47,954 nucleotides of DNA from Streptomyces huiliensis (GTDB lineage: Bacteria; Actinomycetota; Actinomycetes; Streptomycetales; Streptomycetaceae). The stretch's first letter is position 1. Every line of letters begins with the position of its first letter. The notes under the pieces are model-generated. The model saw only the letters and a program-made list of their open reading frames with translations, made no database searches and had not been told where the DNA came from. The position numbers and the translations under genes were made by a program. Shown in pieces: positions 15,853-24,451 of this stretch. Where the stretch lies: contig NZ_JAIQLH010000102.1 of NCBI RefSeq assembly GCF_020037025.1, forward strand, positions 1 through 47,954, given 5' to 3'.

Positions 15853-17232
15853 CTAGGACACCTGTCGGCGGTGCAGGCGCAGGTCGAGATTGCGGGGTTC
15901 GATGATGCTGCGTCCGACGAGGGTGACCGGGCGGGACGTGGCGGGGGTGAGCTTCCAGTCGGCCAGGACGGTCGCCAGGGGCAGCATGACGTTCATGATG
16001 GTGAAGTCATGGCCGATGCACTTACGGGCCCCGGTTCCGAAGGGCACCATCGCCATCGTCCGCTCGGCCTTGGCCCAGCTGTTCGTGCCGCCGGTCCAGC
16101 GCCCGGGGTCGAACCGTTCGGGGTCGGGGAAGAGGTCGGGCCGGTGGTGAATGATGTACGGGCTGATGAGGATGTCGGCACCGTCCGGCACGCGGTAGGT
16201 GCCCAAGGACGTGTCCGTGACGGCGGTCCTGCTGAACAGCCAGGCGGAGGGCCTGATCCGGAATGCCTCGGTCACCACGGCCATCAGGGTCGTCAGCCGG
16301 GGAAGGTGCTCGTGCCGGGCGGGGCCGCCGCCGCAGACCTTCCGCGCCTCGGCCGCGACGGCCGCGTCGAGGTCGTCGTCCAGCGAGAGGTAGTACAGGG
16401 TCCAGGCGAGCATGGCGGCGGTCGTACTGATACCGGCGATGAACATGGTCATCACCTGCTCGCGCACTTCCGTGTCCGACAGCGCGTTTCCGTCGCCGTC
16501 CTCGGCCAGGAACATGGACAGCAGATCGCCCCGGTCGGCACCGGCGCGGCGGTAGGCGGCGACGGTGGCGTCGATGTGCGCGTACAAGGAGTCCCGGGCC
16601 CGCGCGTAGCGCCGGTTGGCCGGCAGCGGCAGGCGGGCGAGGCCGGGCGCGACCATCCGCAGGAACGCGCCGCTGACCAGAACGTCCACGTCACCCAGCG
16701 TGCGGCGGACCTCGCCGACGTCCGCACCGGTGTCGTCGAACCATGATGACAGCATCGTCGAGACGGTGATCCGCATCGCGAGTTCCTGCATCAGCCGCCG
16801 CACGTCCAGGATCTGTCCCTCGCGCCACTCCCGGGTGAGAGCCGTGACCTCGCGCCCGGCCAGCTCCGCGTAGCCCGGCAGCTTGCCCGGGTGGAACGCG
16901 GGCTGGGTCATCCGGCGCAGCCGGGTGTGCTTGGCGTTGGGGCAGGTCGCCAGGCCGTCTCCGAAGAACACGGAGATGTTGTCGAAGAAGGGGCCGCCCT
17001 TGTCGAAGTCGCGGTGGCGGCGCACGAGGACCTCGGAGACCAGATCCGGACCGCAGACCACGTAGGTGGGCCGGGGGCCGAGCCGGATCTCCACCAGATC
17101 GCCGTAGGACGGCAGGCCGGTCAGGAACCGGGTCGGGTCGACGAGCAGCTGCCGCAGGTGGCCCACGCCGGGCAGGGCACCGGGTGCGCGCGGGGCGGGA
17201 ACGAGGGACGCCGGGAGGCTTGTCGTCGTCAT
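15853..17232 (-). CDS. Cytochrome P450 (terpenoid-type)
   Basis: 459 residues. I-helix FIAGISTTAAMLAW (acid replaced by Ser, Thr kept), K-helix EAFRIRP, PERFDPGRW, and heme loop FGTGARKCIGH with Cys about 405. The N-terminal half (FDKGGP, CPNAKHTRLRRMTQPAFHP) is closely similar in pattern to the other P450 of the cluster, suggesting that both descend from one family. The ATG overlaps the terpene synthase stop (ATGA, 17229-17232), so the two proteins are made together. This P450 probably oxidises the direct product of that synthase. It is convergent with the acyltransferase across 42 bases. Confidence 0.93.
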   Translation of the reverse strand: MTTTSLPASLVPAPRAPGALPGVGHLRQLLVDPTRFLTGLPSYGDLVEIRLGPRPTYVVCGPDLVSEVLVRRHRDFDKGGPFFDNISVFFGDGLATCPNAKHTRLRRMTQPAFHPGKLPGYAELAGREVTALTREWREGQILDVRRLMQELAMRITVSTMLSSWFDDTGADVGEVRRTLGDVDVLVSGAFLRMVAPGLARLPLPANRRYARARDSLYAHIDATVAAYRRAGADRGDLLSMFLAEDGDGNALSDTEVREQVMTMFIAGISTTAAMLAWTLYYLSLDDDLDAAVAAEARKVCGGGPARHEHLPRLTTLMAVVTEAFRIRPSAWLFSRTAVTDTSLGTYRVPDGADILISPYIIHHRPDLFPDPERFDPGRWTGGTNSWAKAERTMAMVPFGTGARKCIGHDFTIMNVMLPLATVLADWKLTPATSRPVTLVGRSIIEPRNLDLRLHRRQVS

Positions 17233-18242
17233 CGCTCAGCCCCCGCGCCCACGAGCAGACCGGACGCCCAGTCGGGCATGACGCGGTGCTGGTCATGGCG
17301 CGTGGTGATCTGCTCCCATTCGTAGTCACCGCGGATCCAGTCGTGGATGATGTCCGCGTATCCGGTCAGCGCCCCACGCTGACCCCGCTCGACGGCCCGT
17401 ACCAGTCGTGACAATGCCCGCTCCTCCAGCTCCACGAGTTCGTCGACCTTTTCCTGAGCATGACGGGACGCCTCGGCCAGCGCCTCCTGCCGGGTGCACC
17501 CGCGGCTGCGCTGAATGAGATGGATCGCGTTGAGCCCACTGGTGACGTCCTCGTGCGGGAGCGACATGGAGTCGTTCCGCAACGCCACGACGTCGGCGGC
17601 GAGTTGTCGCATGCGCCGCAGCACAGGGTGGTGCCACAGCTCCGGCGGGACCTCGCTGCCGCCCCACTTCTCACCCAGGTCGTTCTGACCGAAGGCGCAC
17701 GTGGTGGCGGCCCGCAGCGAGAAGTAGTCGGCCAGGTCGCGGTGGGCGAACCCGGTCGTGCGGTCGATTGCCTCGGTCACCTGGGAAGAGAAGTACGACG
17801 TCCAGTGGTACGCCAGGCGCGTGCGCAGCGGCAGGGACATCCCTCGCACCATCCGGCTCCACAGATCGGCGAAGGCCCGCACCGTCGGCGTATCGTACGC
17901 CTCCGGCCCGGACGCTCCGTGCACGATGCCGATCAGGGCGTTGCAGACGGCCGCCACTGTGCCGGGGCGACGGCCGATCTCGCCGTCCAGCTGGTCGTCG
18001 AACGGCAGGAAGTACCAGCCCATCATCTGCGCCGCCGTACAGCATTCCTCGGCACTGGCATTGGGGTAGAAGAAGGCGGCCACATCGGCCAGTCGCCAGT
18101 CGACGAAGTCCCTCTCGGCCTGCTCGCCGTCCAGCAGGCCGGATCTCCGCATCCAGGCAAGTGCGCTCTCACGTGCCTGGTCCAGATGCGGGTTGACCCG
18201 CAGGGGCCACGGGGTGGTGAACACGGCTCCGGTTCGCGTCAC
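17229..18242 (-). CDS. Class I terpene synthase
   Basis: 337 residues, all-alpha. The Asp-rich metal motif is DDQLD (82-86). The NSE triad is N223 D224 S227 E231 in NDSMSLPHE. The pyrophosphate-sensor Arg is R177, exactly 46 residues before the triad, as in characterised bacterial synthases. The usual C-terminal RY pair is replaced by RGDY (R304, Y307). Size suits a sesqui- or diterpene synthase acting on FPP or GGPP; the product cannot be predicted by eye. GTG 18242 is preceded by GAAGGAGC. A much longer open frame upstream is an artefact of GC-rich sequence. Confidence 0.93.
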   Translation of the reverse strand: MTRTGAVFTTPWPLRVNPHLDQARESALAWMRRSGLLDGEQAERDFVDWRLADVAAFFYPNASAEECCTAAQMMGWYFLPFDDQLDGEIGRRPGTVAAVCNALIGIVHGASGPEAYDTPTVRAFADLWSRMVRGMSLPLRTRLAYHWTSYFSSQVTEAIDRTTGFAHRDLADYFSLRAATTCAFGQNDLGEKWGGSEVPPELWHHPVLRRMRQLAADVVALRNDSMSLPHEDVTSGLNAIHLIQRSRGCTRQEALAEASRHAQEKVDELVELEERALSRLVRAVERGQRGALTGYADIIHDWIRGDYEWEQITTRHDQHRVMPDWASGLLVGAGAER

Positions 18243-18518
18243 GCTCGGCTGCTCCTTCGCTGGACTCACCGAGATCGTGCGCTGACGGGATTGCGTACAA
18301 CCATTCCATCCCGAAAGCCACTCCAACGGGCGAGCGCGTGCGAGGAGCTCCGGGCGCCCCACGGTGATCTCGTGTCCGAATCCGCCGTCGCCCTTTCTCG
18401 TCCCGGTGGTCCGTGACCCGGCCGGACTTCCGGTGTCGAGCGGGGCGTGTCCTTCGGGGCTCGGCCCCACAACCCGGGCACGCCATTCCGGCAGCCATCG
18501 CGCTGCGAGGATCACGGC

Positions 18519-18836
18519 ATGACACAGCAAGCGGATCCGGATGCGGGTCGGAATGCGGGTCGGGACGCGGAACGGGACGTGGGTCGGGACGTGGAACGGA
18601 CACTGCCCGAGCCGCTCGTCGCCCTGCTGACCGGTCACCTCGATGTCGAGGTGACGCCGGAGCGGCTGACCGCCGAGACGACGTTCGAGAGCCTCGGGAT
18701 GGACTCGCTGTCGTTGATGGAGCTGGTCGTGGCGGCGGAGCAGGAGTTCGGCATCGTCCTCGCCGAGGGCGAGCTGGACCTCTTCCCGGATTCCACGCTC
18801 GGTGACGCGGCCCGGGCGTTCGAGCATGCGGCCTGA
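18519..18836 (+). CDS. Stand-alone acyl carrier protein
   Basis: 105 residues. The phosphopantetheine site is Ser63 in LGMDSLSLMEL. The C-terminal 80 residues form a normal ACP. The first 27 residues are a low-complexity Asp/Arg-rich tail (repeated GRDxERD) from a short DNA repeat, absent from usual ACPs. The ATG follows GAGG. The end overlaps the ketosynthase start by 11 bases, so ACP and KS are coupled. It is divergent from the terpene synthase. It likely carries the chain elongated by the KS and handed to the HHxxxDG acyltransferase (inference). Confidence 0.9.
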   Translation: MTQQADPDAGRNAGRDAERDVGRDVERTLPEPLVALLTGHLDVEVTPERLTAETTFESLGMDSLSLMELVVAAEQEFGIVLAEGELDLFPDSTLGDAARAFEHAA

Positions 18837-20046
18837 GATCGCGGTCACCGGGCTGGGCCTGGTGACTCCGGCGGGGCACACGGCGGAGGCGAACTGGGCG
18901 GCCCTGTGCCGGGGCCGCTCCCTGGCCACCCCCGACCCCGAACTTGCCGGACTGCCCGTCGACTTCTCCTGCCAGGTGACCGGATTCGACGCCGCGGCCG
19001 AACTCGGCCGGTCCCTGGCCCGGCGCGTGGACCGGTTCATCCAGTTCGCCCTGACCGCCGCACGACGAGCCGTCGCCGACGCCGCGCTGGACACCGGCAC
19101 ATGGCCGGCGGAGCGGGTCGGAATCGTACTCGGGGTCGGGTCCAACAGCCTCAGCACGTACATCACCGAGTTCGGCCATCTCGGCGCGGACCGGCCCGAG
19201 CGGGTCTCGCCGCTCGCACTGCCGCGCAGTGTGCCGAGCATGGCCGCGGGCGAGGTCGCGATCGACCTGGGCGCCCGGGGTCCGAACTTCACGGTCTCCA
19301 GTGCCTGCGCCTCGGGCGCGACCGCGATCGGGGTCGCGCGGGACCTGCTGCGGTCCGGGACATGCGACATCGTGCTGGCCGGCGGCAGCGAGTCCGCGCG
19401 CTCCCGTATGACGGCCATCTGCTTCACGCGAATGCGGGCACTGTCACGGCGACGCGGACAACCGCAGCTGGCCAGTCGGCCGTTCGACGCGGCACGGGAC
19501 GGCTTCGTCCTCGGGGAGGGCGCCGCGGTCCTCGTGCTGGAACGCCTCTCCGACGCCCGCGCCCGCGGGGCACCGGTCCATGCGGTACTGCGCGGCTACG
19601 GAGCCGGAGCGGACGCGCACCATCCGGTGGCCCCGCACCCGGACGGAGCCGGAGCGGAACGGGTCATCCGCGCCGCGCTGGAGGACGCGGCAGGCGCCCC
19701 GGGAGATGTCGGTCTCGTCCACGCACACGGCACCTCCACCGTACTGAACGACGCGGCCGAGGCCGCGGCCCTCACCCGGGTCTTCGGAGCGGACACTCCC
19801 GTGACGGCCGCCAAGGGCGTGATCGGTCACGCCCTCGGGGCGGCGGGCGCGATCCAGGCGGCCTACACGGTTCTTTCCCTGCGCCATCGGACGGTACCGC
19901 CGGTGGCGAACTTCCAGGGCCAGGACGGCGATCACAAACTGGACATCGTCGCCGACCAGCCACGCCCGATGGTCGGGAAAGCGGGCCTTAGCTGCTCGTT
20001 CGGCTTCGGCGGCCAGAACGCCGTCCTGTTGTTCACGACCGCCTGA
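18826..20046 (+). CDS. FabF-like beta-ketoacyl-ACP synthase
   Basis: 406 residues. The catalytic triad is complete: Cys161 in SSACASG, His301 in VHAHGTST and His335 in KGVIGHALGAAG, with Lys330. The end CSFGFGGQNAVLLF is typical of KAS II. It carries out decarboxylative condensation of malonyl-ACP with an acyl primer. No chain-length factor partner, ketoreductase or acyltransferase domain lies beside it, so this is not a type II aromatic PKS. It either borrows fatty acid synthase enzymes or makes one extension. ATG 18826 inside the ACP gene is chosen over an upstream in-frame ATG at 18802. Confidence 0.92.
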   Translation: MRPEIAVTGLGLVTPAGHTAEANWAALCRGRSLATPDPELAGLPVDFSCQVTGFDAAAELGRSLARRVDRFIQFALTAARRAVADAALDTGTWPAERVGIVLGVGSNSLSTYITEFGHLGADRPERVSPLALPRSVPSMAAGEVAIDLGARGPNFTVSSACASGATAIGVARDLLRSGTCDIVLAGGSESARSRMTAICFTRMRALSRRRGQPQLASRPFDAARDGFVLGEGAAVLVLERLSDARARGAPVHAVLRGYGAGADAHHPVAPHPDGAGAERVIRAALEDAAGAPGDVGLVHAHGTSTVLNDAAEAAALTRVFGADTPVTAAKGVIGHALGAAGAIQAAYTVLSLRHRTVPPVANFQGQDGDHKLDIVADQPRPMVGKAGLSCSFGFGGQNAVLLFTTA

Positions 20047-20343
20047 CGAGAGCCGGAGGAGCCTGGACGCCGCTCACCCCTGAACAGCGTCGGGGGCCCT
20101 TCGTCCACGAGTCCCCGGCTGAGCCGTACCCCGCCCAGCGAGCCTCCGCTTGCATGGTGTGCCGGACCGGGGGCGGATGCCCACGCTTACGGCCAGGTCG
20201 CCTGGCCTGCGCCGCTCGATCCGCCTGGCCGGCGCCGCCCTCAGCCGCTATCTCACCGAAGGCCGCCAGGAACCCGCTGGTCCCAACCCGGTCCCGGAGA
20301 CCCCGCCCGTGCGGCACCTGCGGCTCGTCCGCCGATCCATCTG
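20047..20343. other. Intergenic, nothing recognised
   Basis: About 300 bases between the ketosynthase and the tRNA terminator. Two short overlapping frames (around 20150-20357) have no recognisable domain and no ribosome site. I see nothing else. Confidence 0.5.
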
Positions 20344-20390
20344 AAAAGAGCCTCTGACCTGCGGTTTCCCGCTGATCAGAGGCTTCTTTC
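20344..20390 (-). terminator. Rho-independent terminator downstream of tRNA-Pro
   Basis: GCCTCTGA (20350-20357) pairs perfectly with TCAGAGGC (20376-20383), with an inner GCGG/CCGC pair. On the minus strand the stem is followed by CTCTTTTC. It lies immediately downstream of the tRNA gene. Confidence 0.8.
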
Positions 20391-20396
20391 ACCGTG

Positions 20397-20470
<74 letters not shown>

Positions 20471-20668
20471 GTGCTCGTCCGGCTCGGGCTGGTGCCCTTG
20501 CCGACCGCGCAAGAGAACAATACCGCACGGCGTGGGGTGGTCGCGCACGGGTTGTGCGCGGCAGGAAACGGGCGGGGGCGGGCGGGGAAGGGGCGAGGGC
20601 GGGGCTCAAGGGGCCGGGGTGTGGGTGTGTGGGTGGTGGGTATCAGGGCCGGGGGCGCGGGGGCGGAG

Positions 20669-20686
20669 ATGAGTAGCGGTACTCAT
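20669..20686. promoter_or_regulatory. Perfect palindrome upstream of YiaA-like gene
   Basis: ATGAGTA (20669-20675), GCGG, TACTCAT (20680-20686): a perfect inverted repeat with 7-bp arms, 35 bases before the start codon. It is a likely operator; the regulator is unknown. Confidence 0.5.
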
Positions 20687-20721
20687 GTGGGCCCTGGCCC
20701 GGGTCCGCGACGCTGCCGGGC

Positions 20722-21015
20722 ATGACTACTCCCTCGATACAGCGGCCCACGACCACCGCGTTCTACATCCAGGCCGCCCTCTCCTTCGGACTGTCGCTGG
20801 TGGCGCTGGCGGTCGGGATCGTGAAGCTGCCGGTGGGCGCCTGGGAGCGGGGGTTCCTGGGGCTGGGGTTGATCTTCGTGGTGTCGTCGGCGTTCACGCT
20901 GGCCAAGTGCGTGCGGGACCGGCAGGAGGTGGACGAGATCACCAACCGGGTCGACAAGGCGCGGCTCGACAAGCTGCTGATCGAGCAGGACGCGTTCAAG
21001 GTCGAGGGGCTGTGA
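20722..21015 (+). CDS. YiaA/YiaB-type two-helix membrane protein
   Basis: 97 residues. Two hydrophobic helices (about 13-38 and 43-62) form the YiaAB two-helix domain, followed by a charged cytosolic tail (RDRQEVDEITNRVDKARLDKLL) with coiled-coil character. Function in the family is poorly defined. No clear ribosome site precedes ATG 20722, so the transcript may be leaderless. The palindrome at 20669-20686 suggests specific regulation. Confidence 0.75.
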   Translation: MTTPSIQRPTTTAFYIQAALSFGLSLVALAVGIVKLPVGAWERGFLGLGLIFVVSSAFTLAKCVRDRQEVDEITNRVDKARLDKLLIEQDAFKVEGL

Positions 21016-21171
21016 CCGGCCGTCGAGGGGCTGCGACCGGGCCGTGACCGGCCTCCGGCCGTGCCCACTCCCTCCCGTGTGGTGTTGACCGGGGCCCGTG
21101 CACCGTGAACGATGATCGGATCGAGATCGTTCTCTCGTGCCCCGTGCAACTCCCGCACCCCAGGAGGACAG

Positions 21172-24100
21172 TTGGACGTCCAGGGCCCCTCGGGCACTCG
21201 CCTCTCCCCGCTCTCCCGGCGCAGATTCCTCCAGGCCACCGCGGGCACCGCCGCCGTGGCCGGGATGGCCGGGGCGGCCGGGGTGGTTCCGACGCCGGCG
21301 GAGGCGGCACCGGCCGCCCCGGCCGAAGCGCCTGGAGCGGCTGGAGCGGCTGGAGCGGCCGGAGCGGGCTCCGGGGCGCCCGTGCTGTCCTTCACCGCCG
21401 CCACCAACGGCTCGGCGTCGCTCCACGGCGACCGCCTGGTGGCCGAGGTGCAGAACGTCCTGTGGTCGCTGCCCCGCAAGGGCGGGGACGCGGTGGCGAT
21501 CACGCCGCCGGACCTGGAGCCGACGCGGCCGGTGCACTCCCCGGACGGCCGGCTGCTCGCCGTCTGCGCGTACCGGGGCGGCGGCTTCCACATCTGGACC
21601 CTCCGCCCCGACGGGACGGGGCTGCGGCAGCTGACCGACGGCCCCTGGGACGACCGGGGCCCGTCCTGGTCCCCCGACGGCACCCGGATCGCGTTCGCCT
21701 CGGAGCGCCAGGGCGACCCGGTGGCCGGCAGCCCGTACCGGATCTGGACGGTCGACGTCCGGACCGGCGTCCTGACCCGGGTGACCGGGCTCAAGGACCA
21801 GGACGGCCCGCTGCAGGACGGCGGCTGGGAGGACTTCGACCCGGTCTGGTCGCCGGACGGCAAGCGGCTGCTGTTCGTCCGCGGCCAGGTGACCAAGGAC
21901 GCCCTGGCGTCCCGGACGGTGGCGTCGGTGCCCGCGGACGGCCGCGGCCCGGTCCGCGTCGAGCACACCGAGACGGCGAAGGCGCAGGTCATGACGCCCG
22001 CCGTGAGCCCGGGCGGGCGGCTGGCGTACCTGCGGACGACCGCCGCCCCCACCGCGTCCTGCACCCTGGTCGTCGACGGCGCGGCCGTGCCCGTCGACGG
22101 CGACGTGGAGCCGGTGCCGCCGCGCTGGATCTCGCGCGACGAGCTGCTGCTGACCGTCGAGGGCCAGTTCCGGGTCGTCCGGGTGAAGGCGGCCGGCGGC
22201 GGCAAGGAGCCGGGAGCGGCGACCGTCGCCACCGTCCCGTTCACCGCGAAGCTGCCGGTCGACCGGCCGCGGTACCGCGTCAAGCGGTACGACGTCGAGG
22301 TCGGCGGCGTGGGCCGGGTGCGGGCGGTGCACCTCCCGGCGCTGTCCCCGGACGCCCGCCGGGTCGCGTTCGCCGCGCTGAACGCCCTCTGGATCGCCGA
22401 TGTCGACGGCGGCGCGGCACCCCGCCGGATCGTGCGCGCGGACGCCACGCGCTACCTCCTCGGCCCGTCCTGGACCCCCGACGGCAAGGCGCTGGTCTAC
22501 GCCGACGACCGCTCCGGGCTGCTCGCCGTCCGCCGCCACGACCTCGGCTCGGGCGAGGACACCGAGTTGGCCGGCGGCGGCCGGGTGAGCCCCGCGCTCT
22601 CCCCCGACGGCAAGCGGCTGGCCTGCCTCGACCTCTCCGGCAACCTCCTCGTCCGCGACCTCGCCGCCGGCACCGACCGCGTCCTGGCCGCGCCGCTGGG
22701 CGGCGGCGGGCTGCCCGGCCGGCCCAGCTGGTCGCCCGACGGGCGGTACGTCGCGTACTGCGACCGCAACCGGCTGAACCAGCGCTTCCGCGAGGGCTAC
22801 AACCTCATCCGCGTGATCGACACGGCCGACGGCACCTCCCGGCTGCACGCCCTCGCCCCGCACGCCTCGGTCTCCGACCGCTACGACTCCGGCCCGGTGT
22901 GGTCGCCGGATGGCCGCCACATGGCGGTGATCAGCGAGTCCGCGCTGTGGCTGCTGCCGGTGAAGCCCGACGGCACCCCCGCGGGCGCCCCCCGCCGGCT
23001 GACCGACGAGGCGGCCGACCACCCGTCCTGGTCGGCGGACTCGCGCCGGATCCTCTACCTGTCGGCCGGAAAGCTGCGCCTGCTCGACGCCGAAGCAGGC
23101 AAGACCCGTACCGTCCCCGTCCGGCTCGACTACCGTCGCCCGACCCCCGTCGACACCGTCGTCCACGCCGGCCGCTTCTGGGACGGCACCGGGGGCACCG
23201 TCCGGGAGGACGTCGACGTGCTGGTCCGCGACGGCCGGGTGCGCTCCGTCGAGCCGCACCGGGCGGGGCGCGCCGCGCGGCGCCGGGTGGACGCGTCCCG
23301 GCGGACGGTGCTCCCCGGCCTGTGGGACGCGCACACCCACCCCTGGCAGATCACCTACGGCGGCCGGCAGACCGCGCTCCAGCTCGCGTACGGCATCACC
23401 ACGGCCGTCTCGCTCGGCGGCGCCTCCTACGAGCAGGCCCGGATCCGCGAGGCCGTGAACGCCGGCGACCTCGCCGGGCCGCGCCTGCTGACCTGCGGCG
23501 AGCTGCTGGACGGCGGCCGGGTCGCGTACAGCATGGGCCGGGCGCACCGCACCCGCGAGGGCCTGCGCCGGTCGCTGTCCAGGGCCGCGGCCCTGGACTG
23601 GGACTTCGTGAAGACGTACGTCCGCGCGCCCGGCTGGGTGATCGAGGAGGCGGCCCGGCACGCCCACGAGGTGCTCGGCGTGCGCACCGGCTCCCACCTC
23701 TGCACCCCGGGCGTCCAGCTCGGCCAGGACCTGACGACCCACCTCCAGGCCACGCAGCGGCTGGAGTTCGGGCACGCGACGTCGGCGAGCGGGCGGGCGT
23801 ACGAGGACGTGCGGGAGATCTACACCCGGACGAACTTCCACATGATCGCGACCATCTTCACCTCGGTCCCGCTCATCGGCGAGCAGCCGGGCCTCGCCGA
23901 GGACCCGCGGGTGACGCGGCTGATGCCGCCGTGGGACGTGGAGCTGGTCCGCAAGACCGCGGCCGAGCGGCCGACCGGCGACCAACTGGCCACGCTCCGG
24001 ACCGAGACGGACGTCTACCGGCGGATCCTCTCCGGCGGTGGCCTCGTCGCGCTCGGCACGGACGCCCCGCTGGTGCCCGTCGGCCTCTCGCTGCACATGG

Positions 24101-24447
24101 GCCTGCGCGCCCTGCACCGCCACGGCCTCTCCCCCGCCGAGGCGCTGCGCACGGCGACGGTGATCCCGGCCCGGGTCTTCGGCGCCGAACGCGACCTGGG
24201 CACCCTGGAGGCCGGCAAGCTCGCCGACCTGACGATCGTCGACGGCGACCCGTTCACCGACTTCGACTCGCTGGTGCGGACGGAGTCCGTGCTCCGCGGC
24301 GGGCTCCCGTTCGAGCAGCGGAAGCTCCTCGACGCGTACGGCGGGGACGCGGCCCCGGCGGGCCGGCACGGCAGCTCGACGCACGGCGAGTGGCTGGAGG
24401 TGGGACGGCTGCTGCGGCGCGACTCGTGCTGCGACCCGGGCCACTGA
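21172..24447 (+). CDS. Tat-exported amidohydrolase with TolB-like beta-propeller
   Basis: 1091 residues. It starts at TTG 21172, four bases after a perfect AGGAGG. A twin-arginine signal SRRRFLQATAG precedes a hydrophobic Ala/Gly stretch, then a Pro/Ala/Gly linker. Residues about 90-640 contain repeated WSPDGxR blades (WSPDGTRIAF, WSPDGKRLLF, WTPDGKALVY, WSPDGRYVAY, WSPDGRHMAV) of a TolB/WD40-like propeller. The last ~430 residues are an amidohydrolase: metal ligands DAHTH, a candidate Lys in DFVKTYV, His in GSHLC and FGHATS, and Asp in LGTDAPL. Propeller-amidohydrolase fusions are known secreted enzymes whose substrates are mostly unknown. Confidence 0.88.
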   Translation: MDVQGPSGTRLSPLSRRRFLQATAGTAAVAGMAGAAGVVPTPAEAAPAAPAEAPGAAGAAGAAGAGSGAPVLSFTAATNGSASLHGDRLVAEVQNVLWSLPRKGGDAVAITPPDLEPTRPVHSPDGRLLAVCAYRGGGFHIWTLRPDGTGLRQLTDGPWDDRGPSWSPDGTRIAFASERQGDPVAGSPYRIWTVDVRTGVLTRVTGLKDQDGPLQDGGWEDFDPVWSPDGKRLLFVRGQVTKDALASRTVASVPADGRGPVRVEHTETAKAQVMTPAVSPGGRLAYLRTTAAPTASCTLVVDGAAVPVDGDVEPVPPRWISRDELLLTVEGQFRVVRVKAAGGGKEPGAATVATVPFTAKLPVDRPRYRVKRYDVEVGGVGRVRAVHLPALSPDARRVAFAALNALWIADVDGGAAPRRIVRADATRYLLGPSWTPDGKALVYADDRSGLLAVRRHDLGSGEDTELAGGGRVSPALSPDGKRLACLDLSGNLLVRDLAAGTDRVLAAPLGGGGLPGRPSWSPDGRYVAYCDRNRLNQRFREGYNLIRVIDTADGTSRLHALAPHASVSDRYDSGPVWSPDGRHMAVISESALWLLPVKPDGTPAGAPRRLTDEAADHPSWSADSRRILYLSAGKLRLLDAEAGKTRTVPVRLDYRRPTPVDTVVHAGRFWDGTGGTVREDVDVLVRDGRVRSVEPHRAGRAARRRVDASRRTVLPGLWDAHTHPWQITYGGRQTALQLAYGITTAVSLGGASYEQARIREAVNAGDLAGPRLLTCGELLDGGRVAYSMGRAHRTREGLRRSLSRAAALDWDFVKTYVRAPGWVIEEAARHAHEVLGVRTGSHLCTPGVQLGQDLTTHLQATQRLEFGHATSASGRAYEDVREIYTRTNFHMIATIFTSVPLIGEQPGLAEDPRVTRLMPPWDVELVRKTAAERPTGDQLATLRTETDVYRRILSGGGLVALGTDAPLVPVGLSLHMGLRALHRHGLSPAEALRTATVIPARVFGAERDLGTLEAGKLADLTIVDGDPFTDFDSLVRTESVLRGGLPFEQRKLLDAYGGDAAPAGRHGSSTHGEWLEVGRLLRRDSCCDPGH

Positions 24448-24451
24448 CCTC

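Noticed and set aside
17229..19427. 732-codon frame extending the terpene synthase upstream
   Set aside because: The upstream part overlaps the divergent ACP and KS genes and has no homology pattern. GTG 18242 has a ribosome site and fits family length.
18826..20046. Type II aromatic polyketide minimal PKS
   Set aside because: There is only one KS and it keeps its Cys. No chain-length factor, cyclase pair or KR is present.
20150..20357. Two short frames before the tRNA
   Set aside because: No ribosome site and no family pattern; they run into the tRNA terminator.
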